Positions 7,377 through 14,337 of a DNA stretch of 14,552 nucleotides are shown here, piece after piece. Where the stretch lies: contig CAZEJK010000130.1 of assembly GCA_964512045.1 (NCBI GenBank), positions 1 through 14,552 of the forward strand. The letters run 5' to 3'. The translations under genes and the position numbers were made by a program. Origin of the DNA: CAZEJK01 sp964512045. Lineage in GTDB: Bacteria > Acidobacteriota > Thermoanaerobaculia > Thermoanaerobaculales > Sulfomarinibacteraceae. The notes below the pieces were generated by a model that was not told the DNA's origin, made no database searches, and saw only the letters and a list, made by a program, of their open reading frames with translations. The number at the start of each line of letters is the position of its first letter. Within the stretch, counting starts at the first letter, position 1.

Positions 7377-8968
7377 CACATCTCGTCGTAGTCGGTCCAC
7401 AGCTGGTCGCCGAGATCCCAGTACGCTTCGGTGGTCTCCTCGCATGCCTTCGCCGAGACCCCGGTCAGATAGACGGCCGCCTCCTCTGGATCGGTCTGAA
7501 GCAGCGTGGTCGCCCGCTTGGCGACCTCCTCCTGCATCTCGAGGTAGCGGGTCTGCAGCGGATCGCGGACCTTCGCCACGTCCTCGCGCATCTCGCCCCA
7601 GCGGTGCTGGGCGATGGTCGAGGCGCGGTTGAACGCCCACCACGCGGCCTCGCGGGAGAAGCCCGTGGTCCGGCCGTCGGTCTCGAAGCTGTCCGGCAGG
7701 TCGGTGATGCCGACGTACAGCGGGACGTAGGTGGTCATCGCAGGGTTCGAGTAGCTGAACCAGACGAGCCCGCCCACGGGGTCCGGTAGCCAGCTGCGCG
7801 ACTGGGTGACGGTGGCGTACATGCAGTACCAGCGCGCGATCGGCCGCTCGCCGCGCCAGCCCCAGCCGCCGTTGATGTCGAGCATCTTGTTCATGTCGTA
7901 CGGCATGAACGGGTTGGCCAGGGGGCTCTTGACGGTCATCCCCTCGTCGTCGGTGACGGTGAGGTTCTTGACGGGGTCGTAGTCGGTGTCCTCGTAGGTG
8001 TCCCGGAACAGCTCCATGACTGTCTCGGGGCCCACCTTCTTCTCGGGCTCGACGGAGAAAGGAAACACCTTGCGCTCGCCGTGCAGCTCGAGCGATGGGG
8101 CGAGCAGGTCGAATGTCCGCCATACCCGACGCGAGCAGGAGGCGGAGTAGTTGCCGGTGGGGTCATACGCCTGCCAGAAGCGGAACGGCTCGCCGGAAGC
8201 TGGATCCCAGTAGCCGGCCTCGCGTGCCACCTCGGTGATGTTGTCGGAGGCCATGAACTGATCCGGATCGTCGAGATCGATCTCGCCGATGCGGGAGCAG
8301 TTGGCGATCACCGAGATGTGGTCGTCGGGGACGCGCTGGGCGACCCAGACGGCGCCGACACGGTCGGCGCCGGGACCGACCACCTCGAACAGCCAGACCT
8401 CTTCCGGGTCGGCGATGGACAGGGCCTCGCCCGCGTCCACCCAGCCGTAGGTGGCGAGCAGCTCGCCGGCGACCTCGATCGCTTCGCGGGCGGTGGTGGC
8501 TCGCTCGAGCATGAGACGGGTCAGCGTCTCGCAGTCGATGATGCCGGCGTCGCTCTGCAGCTCCTCGCGGCCGCCGAAGGTGGACTCACCGATCGCCACC
8601 TGGTGCTCGTTCATGGCGGCGTAGGCCGGGTTCAGGTAGCCGTGGGTGTGCGCCACCTGCGGCAGGACGCCGGTGGGGACGCGGCCGTAGCGCGGCATCG
8701 CCCCAGAGTCGTCCTCGGAGCGCTTGGTGAGCTGGATGGTGGTTCCCGGCTCGTGGTCGGCGGCGGGCACCTTGACGATCGACGACCCGGTGCGGTGCGA
8801 GTCGCAGGTGTGCGAGGTGATCACAGAGCCGTCGGTCGAGGCGTCCTTGCCGACCATGATCGAGGTGCACGCGGCTGCGTCGGGCACCGAAAGTGTGGTG
8901 AGCATCGCTGCAGCCGCGGCGGTTGCCACGATGCGAACGATCGAACGGAAACGGTCACGAGCTGACAT
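7373..8968 (-). CDS. Secreted C69-family dipeptidase
   Basis: 531 residues. A basic N-terminus and hydrophobic stretch (SIVRIVATAAAAAMLTTLSV) lead to DAAACTSIMVGKDASTDGS. C69 enzymes are Ntn hydrolases whose nucleophile is the cysteine exposed by removal of the leader, here C34. Further family blocks are SVITSHTCDSHRTGS, IGESTFGGREEL and EALSIADPEEVWLFEVVG. Late in the protein come IARWYCMYATVTQSRSWLPD and AWWAFNRASTIAQ. The product probably cleaves dipeptides outside the cytoplasm. The ATG at 8968 follows a strong ribosome-binding site (AAAGGAGG at 8973-8980). It is the first gene of a probable three-gene run with the MBL protein and thrA. Confidence 0.93.
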   Translation of the reverse strand: MSARDRFRSIVRIVATAAAAAMLTTLSVPDAAACTSIMVGKDASTDGSVITSHTCDSHRTGSSIVKVPAADHEPGTTIQLTKRSEDDSGAMPRYGRVPTGVLPQVAHTHGYLNPAYAAMNEHQVAIGESTFGGREELQSDAGIIDCETLTRLMLERATTAREAIEVAGELLATYGWVDAGEALSIADPEEVWLFEVVGPGADRVGAVWVAQRVPDDHISVIANCSRIGEIDLDDPDQFMASDNITEVAREAGYWDPASGEPFRFWQAYDPTGNYSASCSRRVWRTFDLLAPSLELHGERKVFPFSVEPEKKVGPETVMELFRDTYEDTDYDPVKNLTVTDDEGMTVKSPLANPFMPYDMNKMLDINGGWGWRGERPIARWYCMYATVTQSRSWLPDPVGGLVWFSYSNPAMTTYVPLYVGITDLPDSFETDGRTTGFSREAAWWAFNRASTIAQHRWGEMREDVAKVRDPLQTRYLEMQEEVAKRATTLLQTDPEEAAVYLTGVSAKACEETTEAYWDLGDQLWTDYDEMW

Positions 8969-9153
8969 CAGTCCTCCTTTGTCGAGGGGCAGGATACCCG
9001 GTTCTCAGCGTCCGTGTCGCGGGGTGTGCCGGGGATTCGCCACGATGGCGCAGAAGCCTCATCGCCCCGTACGTGCCACCGTCACTGTACGGACCGGATT
9101 CCGTTGCCGGAGCCGGTGGCCGGGCCCGGATGGCTGCGCAATCCGGTTGTGGT

Positions 9154-9172
9154 GGCCCGCGTCTCGCGGGCC
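9154..9172. other. Perfect GC hairpin in the divergent spacer 8981-9278
   Basis: GGCCCGCG and CGCGGGCC form a perfect 8-bp stem with a TCT loop. The hairpin lies between the dipeptidase gene (minus) and the plus-strand orphan gene, about 20 bp before a TTGACA hexamer. No T-run follows on either strand, so it is not a typical intrinsic terminator. A regulatory dyad is possible. The rest of this ~300-bp spacer shows no gene I can support. Confidence 0.45.
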
Positions 9173-9191
9173 GGGTGGGCGGCCCGAGGCG

Positions 9192-9220
9192 TTGACATCA
9201 AGAGCTTGGCGAGCCATCCT
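9192..9220 (+). promoter_or_regulatory. Candidate promoter for the orphan gene at 9279
   Basis: A perfect TTGACA (9192-9197) is followed after 17 nt by CATCCT (9215-9220), a weak -10. The spacing is ideal and the predicted leader is about 50 nt, ending in the GGAGG site in front of the GTG at 9279. The call rests mainly on the -35 hexamer. Confidence 0.4.
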
Positions 9221-9278
9221 GAAGACCGAGATCCTTCTTGCGACTCGGCTGATATCGCAGCGAAGATGGAGGTGTCGG

Positions 9279-9938
9279 GTGTCCCTCGAGTCCACCTACC
9301 GGCGTTGGTCCATTGCGCCGCGCTGGAGCGGCAGCCTCGGGATCCTCCTCGGCTCGACCACCGGCTGTGAGTACGAGTTCACTGGCGAGGGCCTCGTGGA
9401 GGATCGCTCGGAGTCGACTCGGCCCCGCTATATCGGGGGGAGTATGGTGCGCAACACCGAGCGGCGTCGTCGGACACCGCCGGTGGAGCGTCCCCGTAGC
9501 TGGCGCACGGCCGACCTCAACGTGGTGCACTGTCGCATGCGGTTCGGCGGCGTCGGGATCGGCCTGAGCCCGTTGCCTGGGGGGTTCAGCGTGTCCACTC
9601 CGGACTGCCCCGGCCAGGCGCACCTCTGGTCTTCGGGACATCCGATGTCCGCGCGTCGGCTGGAAGGCCAGGGATTGGTCTTGGATGTATCGGCGGCGAT
9701 GGCCGGGGTCGGGGCCCAGGTGCTGGGGTTCAACATTCCCCAATCGCAGGCCTACGAGATCGCGGATCGGATGCTGCACGGCGACGAGCGTGCGGAGCTG
9801 CTCGAGGCGATCGAGGAGCGGAACTACGACTGGCTGTCGAGGTACTTTCCAATGGGCGCGCTCGCCTACGGCGTCCAGTTTGGAGTCGACGTGGGCATTA
9901 CCGTTTACGGCGGCGACTGGGTCATCCAGCCGCAGTAG
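9279..9938 (+). CDS. Hypothetical protein, possible exported/lipoprotein, family not recognised
   Basis: 219 residues from the GTG at 9279, which has GGAGG at 9268-9272, 6 nt upstream. I do not recognise the family. The N-terminus has arginines, a hydrophobic patch (WSGSLGILLGST) and a Cys at 30 (TTGCEYEF), suggesting a poor lipobox. Residues ~40-130 are Arg/Pro-rich. The C-terminal ~85 residues look like a folded domain: LVLDVSAAMAGVGAQVLGFN, a helical part around DRMLHGDERAELLEAIEERN, then FPMGALAYGVQFGVDVGITV and YGGDW. A minus-strand frame covers the same bases but is Arg/His/Pro-rich with no start signal, so plus is preferred. It is divergent from the dipeptidase gene and convergent with the iron-transporter gene, so it has no obvious operon partner. 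The middle section may hide a frameshift. Confidence 0.55.
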   Translation: MSLESTYRRWSIAPRWSGSLGILLGSTTGCEYEFTGEGLVEDRSESTRPRYIGGSMVRNTERRRRTPPVERPRSWRTADLNVVHCRMRFGGVGIGLSPLPGGFSVSTPDCPGQAHLWSSGHPMSARRLEGQGLVLDVSAAMAGVGAQVLGFNIPQSQAYEIADRMLHGDERAELLEAIEERNYDWLSRYFPMGALAYGVQFGVDVGITVYGGDWVIQPQ

Positions 9939-9992
9939 GCGGACCGCGAGCTTAGAGGACGTGCGCAAGGAATGGCACTGTGCGTGCCGAGC

Positions 9993-10868
9993 CTACACCT
10001 CGACTCCGAGCACGCTGCGCACGACCCAGCCGATGGCGAACGAGACAGCGGCGACACCGAGGCTAATCAGCGCCATCTCCCAGAACCGGGGCCAGAACCT
10101 GAGGTCCTTGGCCACCGACAGGTAGCCGGTGAACAGTGCGATGATCGCCACCGCGACCACCAATGTGCACGCCAGCGCTCCCATCAGGTGGGGCACGACG
10201 AAGAACGGCGTGATGAGCAGCGCCACAGCGGAAATGTAGGCCATGCCGGTGTAGATCGCAGCGGTGGTCGGGTTCTTGGTGGACTCCTCGGTGGACTCGG
10301 ACTTGGACGCCAGGTACTCCGAGGCCGCCATCGACAACGAGGCGGCGATGCCGGTCACGAGCCCCGCGACCGCGACCAGCCGTGCGTTGGCCAGGGCAAG
10401 GGTCAGACCAGCCAGCGCTCCGGTGAGCTCGACCAGGGCGTCGTTGAGCCCAAGCACCATGCTGCCGGCGTACTCGAGCCGCTGGTCGCGCAGCATGGCC
10501 AGCAGCTGGTGCTCGTGCTCCTCCTCCTCGGATCGGATCTGCTCGATCTCGGGAAGGCCGCTGACCTGCCCGTAGCCGTGCTGGGCGGCCTCCTCGCCGC
10601 GCTCCATGAGCTTGAGCGCGAAGGTCAGCCCCAGCGTTCGCGCGAGCAGCGTGATCCACCAGACCTGGAGCCGCCGTGGCCGAACCGTCTTTCCGGTCAG
10701 CTTCTTGAGGATGTCGTGGTGACTGCGTTCGTCGGCACCGATCCGTTGCAGAACCTCCCGGTTGTGGGGATCGCGGGTGAGCCGGGAGAGACGCGTGTAG
10801 ATCAGGAACTCGGTGAGCTCGGTGCGTTGTGCATTGACAAGCAGGGTCGCCGTTTTCTCGTCCACCAT
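9993..10868 (-). CDS. mbfA: Membrane-bound ferritin: rubrerythrin-like domain fused to VIT1/CCC1 iron transporter
   Basis: 291 residues. Residues ~1-125 are a ferritin-like four-helix domain with di-iron type ligands: E17/E20 in AQRTELTEFLIY, E47 and H50 in GADERSHHDIL, E89, and E117/H120 in EEEEHEHQLL. Residues ~135-288 are a five-helix VIT1/CCC1 domain (GSMVLGLNDALVELTGALAG, the SMAASEYLASKS loop, then three more helices ending WVVRSVLG). This fusion is known in bacteria as MbfA, which exports iron and protects against iron and peroxide stress. The ATG at 10868 has no clear Shine-Dalgarno. The gene is divergent from the small secreted protein at 11087 and convergent with the orphan at 9279. 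The symbol is by architecture. Confidence 0.88.
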   Translation of the reverse strand: MVDEKTATLLVNAQRTELTEFLIYTRLSRLTRDPHNREVLQRIGADERSHHDILKKLTGKTVRPRRLQVWWITLLARTLGLTFALKLMERGEEAAQHGYGQVSGLPEIEQIRSEEEEHEHQLLAMLRDQRLEYAGSMVLGLNDALVELTGALAGLTLALANARLVAVAGLVTGIAASLSMAASEYLASKSESTEESTKNPTTAAIYTGMAYISAVALLITPFFVVPHLMGALACTLVVAVAIIALFTGYLSVAKDLRFWPRFWEMALISLGVAAVSFAIGWVVRSVLGVEV

Positions 10869-10959
10869 GGCGTCACGCTATCACGTTCCGACGGCCGCGG
10901 CATTGGGCCGGGCGATCGGGTGGAGCCTACTGAGAATGGGTCTGCTTTCTGGAAAGTCG

Positions 10960-11007
10960 GGCAACAGTGTGACGAACGTCGCACGACGGCGCGTTGCCAC
11001 TGTTGCC
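10960..11007. promoter_or_regulatory. Long inverted repeat in the mbfA-11087 divergent spacer
   Basis: GGCAACAGTG (10960-10969) and CACTGTTGCC (10998-11007) are perfect 10-bp inverted arms with a 28-bp centre. The centre holds another small dyad, GACGAACGTC at 10971-10980. The repeat sits 91 bp from the mbfA start and 79 bp from the 11087 start. It could be a shared operator for the divergent pair or a transcript stem. No known Fur, Irr or similar consensus was recognised. Confidence 0.5.
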
Positions 11008-11028
11008 GCTCTGTGAAGGAAGCTCTAC

Positions 11029-11047
11029 GTTGGTGGGCAACACCAAC
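11029..11047. promoter_or_regulatory. Second perfect dyad, upstream of the 11087 gene
   Basis: GTTGGTG (11029-11035) and CACCAAC (11041-11047) form a perfect 7-bp stem with a GGCAA loop, 39 bp before the start at 11087. It probably lies in or near the 5' leader of that gene. There is no T-run, so termination is unlikely. Confidence 0.4.
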
Positions 11048-11086
11048 CCGTGCGCCACGAGCGCTAGCGAGTGAAAGGAGCTCCCG

Positions 11087-11650
11087 ATGCGGCGATCGCA
11101 GACCAGAGACCAGATGGTGACCGAGCTGAACCTTCCCCGATGCGTGCTCACGAGGGTGCTGTTGACCGCCATGGCAGCTGTCCTGCTAACGGCTTCCATG
11201 AGCTGGGCGGAAGCTCCGGAAGAGGTTGTGGTGGTCGGGGTCGGCGAGACCCTGCTGGCCGTCGAGGTGGAGCAGGCGCTGGAGTCGCGGCTGACCGAGT
11301 CGGATGTCGCGGTGCTGGACGAGCGCGGCCTGCTGGCGGTGGAGGAGCTGCTTGGGGATCGGTCGGGACCGTTGTCGCTCGCCGTGGTGGAGGCGCTGCG
11401 GCCGTACGCCACCATGCTGGTCTTGGTCCGAGCTGAGTACCTCGGGAACCGACCGCTGTACTACATGCAACGTTCGGATGCGACGTTCCAGTCGCGGGTG
11501 ATCGTGTCCGTCATCGATCTTGGTTCAGGGGACCCAGGTGAGACCCTTGTCAACACCCGAGTCGAGTACACGCGGTTCAACGTCGAGGAGGTTGCCGAGC
11601 GGGTCGCACGCAAGAAGGTGCGACGGCTCCAGGAGCTGGTCGCTCCCTGA
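11087..11650 (+). CDS. Small secreted protein of unknown function
   Basis: 187 residues from an ATG with AAAGGAG about 8 nt upstream. A signal peptide is clear (basic start, hydrophobic TRVLLTAMAAVLLTASMSWA, cleavage likely after SWA near residue 41). The mature part starts EAPEEVVVVGVGETLLAVEV and alternates strands and helices (EVEQALESRLTESDVAVLDE, EALRPYATMLVLVRAEYL, RVIVSVIDLGSGD). This rhythm resembles periplasmic CsgG/TolB-N/FlgO-like alpha/beta domains, but I see no diagnostic motif. The C-terminus is a basic helix (EEVAERVARKKVRRLQELV). The gene is divergent from mbfA across a dyad-rich spacer, so shared control is possible. It is followed by a 136-bp gap before the hairpin at 11786. 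Confidence 0.8.
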   Translation: MRRSQTRDQMVTELNLPRCVLTRVLLTAMAAVLLTASMSWAEAPEEVVVVGVGETLLAVEVEQALESRLTESDVAVLDERGLLAVEELLGDRSGPLSLAVVEALRPYATMLVLVRAEYLGNRPLYYMQRSDATFQSRVIVSVIDLGSGDPGETLVNTRVEYTRFNVEEVAERVARKKVRRLQELVAP

Positions 11651-11752
11651 CGACATGTGTGCGCTCGTGTGTCTCAACTGTGACTGACAACTGTTGCGTT
11701 CGACCGATTCACGTCCTCGACGGCGAAGTATTGCGGTAAATCGGCGAACCTC

Positions 11753-11781
11753 TCGACATTCCCGTGGGAGGGGTCTACGAT
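11753..11781 (+). promoter_or_regulatory. Candidate sigma70-type promoter upstream of the decarboxylase cluster
   Basis: TCGACA (11753-11758, five of six to TTGACA), a 17-nt spacer, and TACGAT (11776-11781, four of six to TATAAT). The predicted transcript start is near 11788, about 115 nt before the mmdA ATG and at the foot of the strong hairpin that follows. A second TTGACA at 11822 has no good -10. Confidence 0.45.
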
Positions 11782-11785
11782 ATCG

Positions 11786-11817
11786 AGCCGAAGGCCGAGC
11801 GGCGGCCTTCGGCTTTC
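11786..11817 (+). terminator. Strong 12-bp hairpin: terminator of the 11087 gene or 5' leader stem of mmdA
   Basis: AGCCGAAGGCCG (11786-11797) pairs perfectly with CGGCCTTCGGCT (11803-11814) around an AGCGG loop, followed by only TTTC. The stem is strong but the U-tract is short. As a terminator it would end transcription from the 11087 gene. As transcribed from the promoter just upstream it would form the very 5' end of the mmdA message, where it could stabilise the mRNA. The sequence cannot decide between these. Confidence 0.55.
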
Positions 11818-11902
11818 ATCGTTGACAGCGAACCGTTGGGGTGGGCACAGTCTTCAGCGAGCGCACAGGGGCAAATGAAAATTTTCACATGCGGGAGGTC
11901 GC

Positions 11903-13453
11903 ATGACTATCGAACGGAAGCTCCTCGATCTGGCCAACAAGCGGGATCAGGCCCGCGAGGGCGGCGGTGAGAAGCGGATCGCCAAGCAGCACGCCCAGGG
12001 GAAGTACACCGCGCGAGAGCGGATCGAGAAGCTCCTGGACGAGTGCAGCTTCGAGGAGCTCGACGCGTTTGTCACCCACCGCTGCACTGACTTCGGGATG
12101 GACGCTCAGCATCCGCTGACGGACGGCGTGATCACTGGCCATGGCACGATCGACGGCCGGCTGGTGTTCGTGTTCTCCCAGGACTTCACGATTTTCGGCG
12201 GCTCGCTGTCCAAGGCGTACGCCGAGAAGATCTGCAAGATCATGGACCTGGCCGCGAACGTCGGCGCGCCGGTGATCGGACTGAACGACTCCGGCGGCGC
12301 CCGGATCCAGGAGGGCGTCGATGCGCTTGCCGGGTACGCGGACATCTTCCTACGGAATGTGCTGTGCTCGGGCAAGATCCCGCAGATCTCGCTGATCCTC
12401 GGTCCGTGCGCGGGTGGAGCGGTCTACTCGCCGGCGATCACCGACTTCGTGGCCATGGTGCGGGACACGTCGTACATGTTCCTCACCGGGCCGAAGGTCG
12501 TTGAGCAGGTGACGCGCGAGAAGGTCACGACCGAGCAGCTCGGCGGCGCCAGCATCCACTCCACGCGCAGCGGGGTGGCCCATCTCGCGGCCGACACCGA
12601 GGACGAGGCGTTCCAACAGATCCGTGAGCTCATCTCGTACCTGCCGCAGAACAACAAGGACACGACGCCGATCGTCGAGACCGAGGATCCCCTGGATCGC
12701 GTGAACCCGGAGCTCAACTTCTTCCTGCCGGACTCCCCGAACCAGCCGTACGACATGACCGATGTGATCCGGACCGTTGTCGATGATAACTGGTTCTTCG
12801 AGATCCATCCGGAGTACGCGGCCAACCTGGTCGTGGGGTTCGCGCGGTTCAACGGCCGCAGTGTCGGGATCGTCGCCAATCAGCCGCAGGTTCTTGCCGG
12901 CGTGCTCGACAACAACGCCTCGATCAAGGGCGCCCGGTTTGTCCGGTTCTGCGATGCCTTCAACATCCCATTGGTCACGTTCGAGGATGTACCGGGCTTC
13001 ATGCCGGGGACGACGCAGGAGTACGGCGGAATCATCCGCAACGGGGCGAAGCTCCTGTTCGCGTTTGCAGAGGCAACGGTGCCCAAGGTCACGGTGATCA
13101 CGCGCAAGGCGTACGGCGGTGCGTACTGCGTGATGAGCTCGAAGCACCTGCGCGGCGACATCAACCTGGCGTGGCCGTCGGCAGAGATCGCGGTGATGGG
13201 GCCCGAGGGCGCGATCGAGATCATCTATCGGAAGGAGCTGACCGAGGCGGAGGATCCCGAGGCGCGGGCCGCCGAGCTGCGTCAGCGCTACCGGGATCTG
13301 TTCGCAACGCCGTTCACGGCGGCCCGCAAGGGGTATATTGACGACGTGATCGAGCCGGCCTCGACCCGGTTTCGGATCTGCAAGGCGTTGGAGATGCTCG
13401 CCAACAAGGACGTTCGCAACCCGGATGTCAAGCACTCCAACATTCCGCTGTAG
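11903..13453 (+). CDS. mmdA: Acyl-CoA carboxyltransferase: methylmalonyl-CoA decarboxylase alpha / propionyl-CoA carboxylase beta type
   Basis: 516 residues, full length. It moves CO2 between methylmalonyl- or propionyl-CoA and biotin. Two crotonase-like halves are visible: KYTARERIEKLLDECSFEEL (34-53), oxyanion-hole loops NDSGGARIQEG (128-138) and GPCAGGAVYSPAITDFVAMV (167-186), and, in the second half, VPGFMPGTTQEYGGIIRNGA (363-382), TRKAYGGAYCVMSSKHL and the standard C-terminus NIPL. The ATG at 11903 follows GGGAGG by about 5 nt. It heads an operon with an OadG-like subunit and a free biotin carrier, which favours the Na+-pumping decarboxylase (MmdA) over a soluble PccB. The two families are close and no biotin carboxylase is in view. 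Position 409 is Cys where some actinobacterial PccB enzymes have a specificity-setting Asp. Confidence 0.93.
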   Translation: MTIERKLLDLANKRDQAREGGGEKRIAKQHAQGKYTARERIEKLLDECSFEELDAFVTHRCTDFGMDAQHPLTDGVITGHGTIDGRLVFVFSQDFTIFGGSLSKAYAEKICKIMDLAANVGAPVIGLNDSGGARIQEGVDALAGYADIFLRNVLCSGKIPQISLILGPCAGGAVYSPAITDFVAMVRDTSYMFLTGPKVVEQVTREKVTTEQLGGASIHSTRSGVAHLAADTEDEAFQQIRELISYLPQNNKDTTPIVETEDPLDRVNPELNFFLPDSPNQPYDMTDVIRTVVDDNWFFEIHPEYAANLVVGFARFNGRSVGIVANQPQVLAGVLDNNASIKGARFVRFCDAFNIPLVTFEDVPGFMPGTTQEYGGIIRNGAKLLFAFAEATVPKVTVITRKAYGGAYCVMSSKHLRGDINLAWPSAEIAVMGPEGAIEIIYRKELTEAEDPEARAAELRQRYRDLFATPFTAARKGYIDDVIEPASTRFRICKALEMLANKDVRNPDVKHSNIPL

Positions 13454-13501
13454 GTCCGCAGGTCGTGGTGCTGCTGGCCGGTTGCGGGTGAGGAGGGTCA
13501 C

Positions 13502-13807
13502 GTGGAGCTCGTGGATGCGCTGACGGTCACCGTCCTGGGGATGGCGGTGGTGTTCTCCGGTCTGCTGCTGACGGCGCTTCTGATTCTGTCGTTCGGGTGG
13601 GTCCGGGCTCTGGGGCATCGGATCGGTACGCGAAGTGATCGGCACTCGGTTCGTGACCAGCCTGGCGCCGAGGTTGCGGTGCACCAGGCCTCTGGCGAGC
13701 CGATCGATCCAGAGGTGCTGTCGGTGATTGCGACGGTCCTCGAGGTGGAGCAGCGGCTGTACCACCCGGGGCTCGCCGGCCGGCTGACCATCGCCCGCCG
13801 AGGATAG
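13502..13807 (+). CDS. OadG-like small membrane subunit (decarboxylase delta/gamma)
   Basis: 101 residues from a GTG with GGAGGG at 13492-13497. One N-terminal membrane helix with the family pattern is visible (TVTVLGMAVVFSGLLLTALL, residues ~8-31), followed by a polar cytoplasmic tail (~40-101) with helix SVIATVLEVEQRL. OadG and MmdD subunits of Na+-translocating decarboxylases have just this layout and help to assemble the carboxyltransferase on the membrane beta subunit. The sequence outside the helix is not conserved, so the call rests on the helix motif, the size and the place between the carboxyltransferase (48-nt gap) and the biotin carrier (12-nt gap). The likely symbol would be mmdD or oadG. 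Confidence 0.8.
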   Translation: MELVDALTVTVLGMAVVFSGLLLTALLILSFGWVRALGHRIGTRSDRHSVRDQPGAEVAVHQASGEPIDPEVLSVIATVLEVEQRLYHPGLAGRLTIARRG

Positions 13808-13819
13808 GGGAGAGAGCCG

Positions 13820-14290
13820 ATGAGCACGTACGTGTTGAAGGTCGCGGGACGGACCTACTCTGCCGAGGTCAAAGAGCTGACTCCGGAGCGGGCCACCGTT
13901 GTCGTGGACGATACCGAGTATGCGGTGGATCTGGTCGAGATCGGTCGTCGCGAGGAGGCGCAGGTGGCGCCGGTCCGGCCGGCTGCTCGCACCTCGCCAG
14001 CGCCGCGGGGCGCCGCTCCGGCGCAGCCCGCTGCTCGGCCCGAGCCAGCCGGCGGATCTGGCTCCGTCGTGGCGCCGTTGCCGGGTGCTGTCCTGCAGCT
14101 CAAGGTACGGGAGGGCGAGACGGTGCAGGCTGGCCAGACAGTGCTGGTGATGGAGGCGATGAAGATGGAGAACCCGGTGCCGGCGCCACACAACGGTACC
14201 GTCAAGAAGGTGTATGTGGCAGAGGGCGATAACGTCGGCGAAGGAGATGCCCTGATGGAGATCTCCAGGCCAGAGATGACGACTCTGTGA
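13820..14290 (+). CDS. mmdC: Biotin carboxyl carrier protein of the decarboxylase (MmdC type)
   Basis: 156 residues. Residues ~1-45 form a small N-terminal domain (MSTYVLKVAGRTYSAEVKEL). Then comes a flexible Ala/Pro-rich linker (~50-80), then a biotinyl domain (~82-150): VVAPLPGAVLQLKVREGETV, the biotin site EAMKMEN with K115, and NGTVKKVYVAEGDNVGEGD. The lysine accepts biotin, and the swinging domain carries CO2 from the carboxyltransferase to the membrane subunit. A separate short carrier with an Ala/Pro linker is typical of methylmalonyl-CoA decarboxylase. The ATG at 13820 has GGGGAGAG upstream, and the gene starts 12 nt after the OadG-like gene, so it is in the same transcript. Confidence 0.93.
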   Translation: MSTYVLKVAGRTYSAEVKELTPERATVVVDDTEYAVDLVEIGRREEAQVAPVRPAARTSPAPRGAAPAQPAARPEPAGGSGSVVAPLPGAVLQLKVREGETVQAGQTVLVMEAMKMENPVPAPHNGTVKKVYVAEGDNVGEGDALMEISRPEMTTL

Positions 14291-14337
14291 GCCTCGTGGG
14301 GTTCCTTCTGCGCGACCTCGAGCGAGGAAGGTGAGAC

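Noticed and set aside
7377..8123. N-terminal extension of the MBL-fold frame
   Set aside because: The open frame extends upstream, but that part overlaps the dipeptidase gene out of frame and has no MBL similarity. The GTG at 7376 with the GTGA overlap is a better start.
8081..8965. 294-residue plus-strand open frame opposite the dipeptidase
   Set aside because: It is antisense to a gene with a strong ribosome-binding site and C69 motifs, and its product is Val/Gly/Asp/His-rich with no domain.
9198..9968. 256-residue minus-strand open frame opposite the 9279 orphan
   Set aside because: It has no ribosome-binding site and is Arg/Pro/His-rich, while the plus strand has GGAGG-GTG and a folded-looking C-terminus. 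This is the least certain of the strand choices.
9974..9988. GGCAC-TGTGC-GTGCC hairpin between the convergent genes ending at 9938 and 9993
   Set aside because: It lies in the right place for a shared terminator, but the stem is only 5 bp and no T-run follows on either strand.
9972..11120. 382-residue plus-strand open frame opposite mbfA
   Set aside because: It is antisense to a clear ferritin-VIT1 gene and reads as Gly/Gln/Arg-rich low complexity.
11822..11851. Second TTGACA hexamer before mmdA
   Set aside because: No acceptable -10 lies at 16-18 nt (the best is CACAGT), so the pair at 11753-11781 is preferred.
12350..14191. 613-residue minus-strand open frame across the decarboxylase genes
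   Set aside because: It runs antisense through mmdA, the OadG-like gene and the biotin carrier. Its composition (Arg, His, Leu, Asp rich) is that of a complementary-strand frame.
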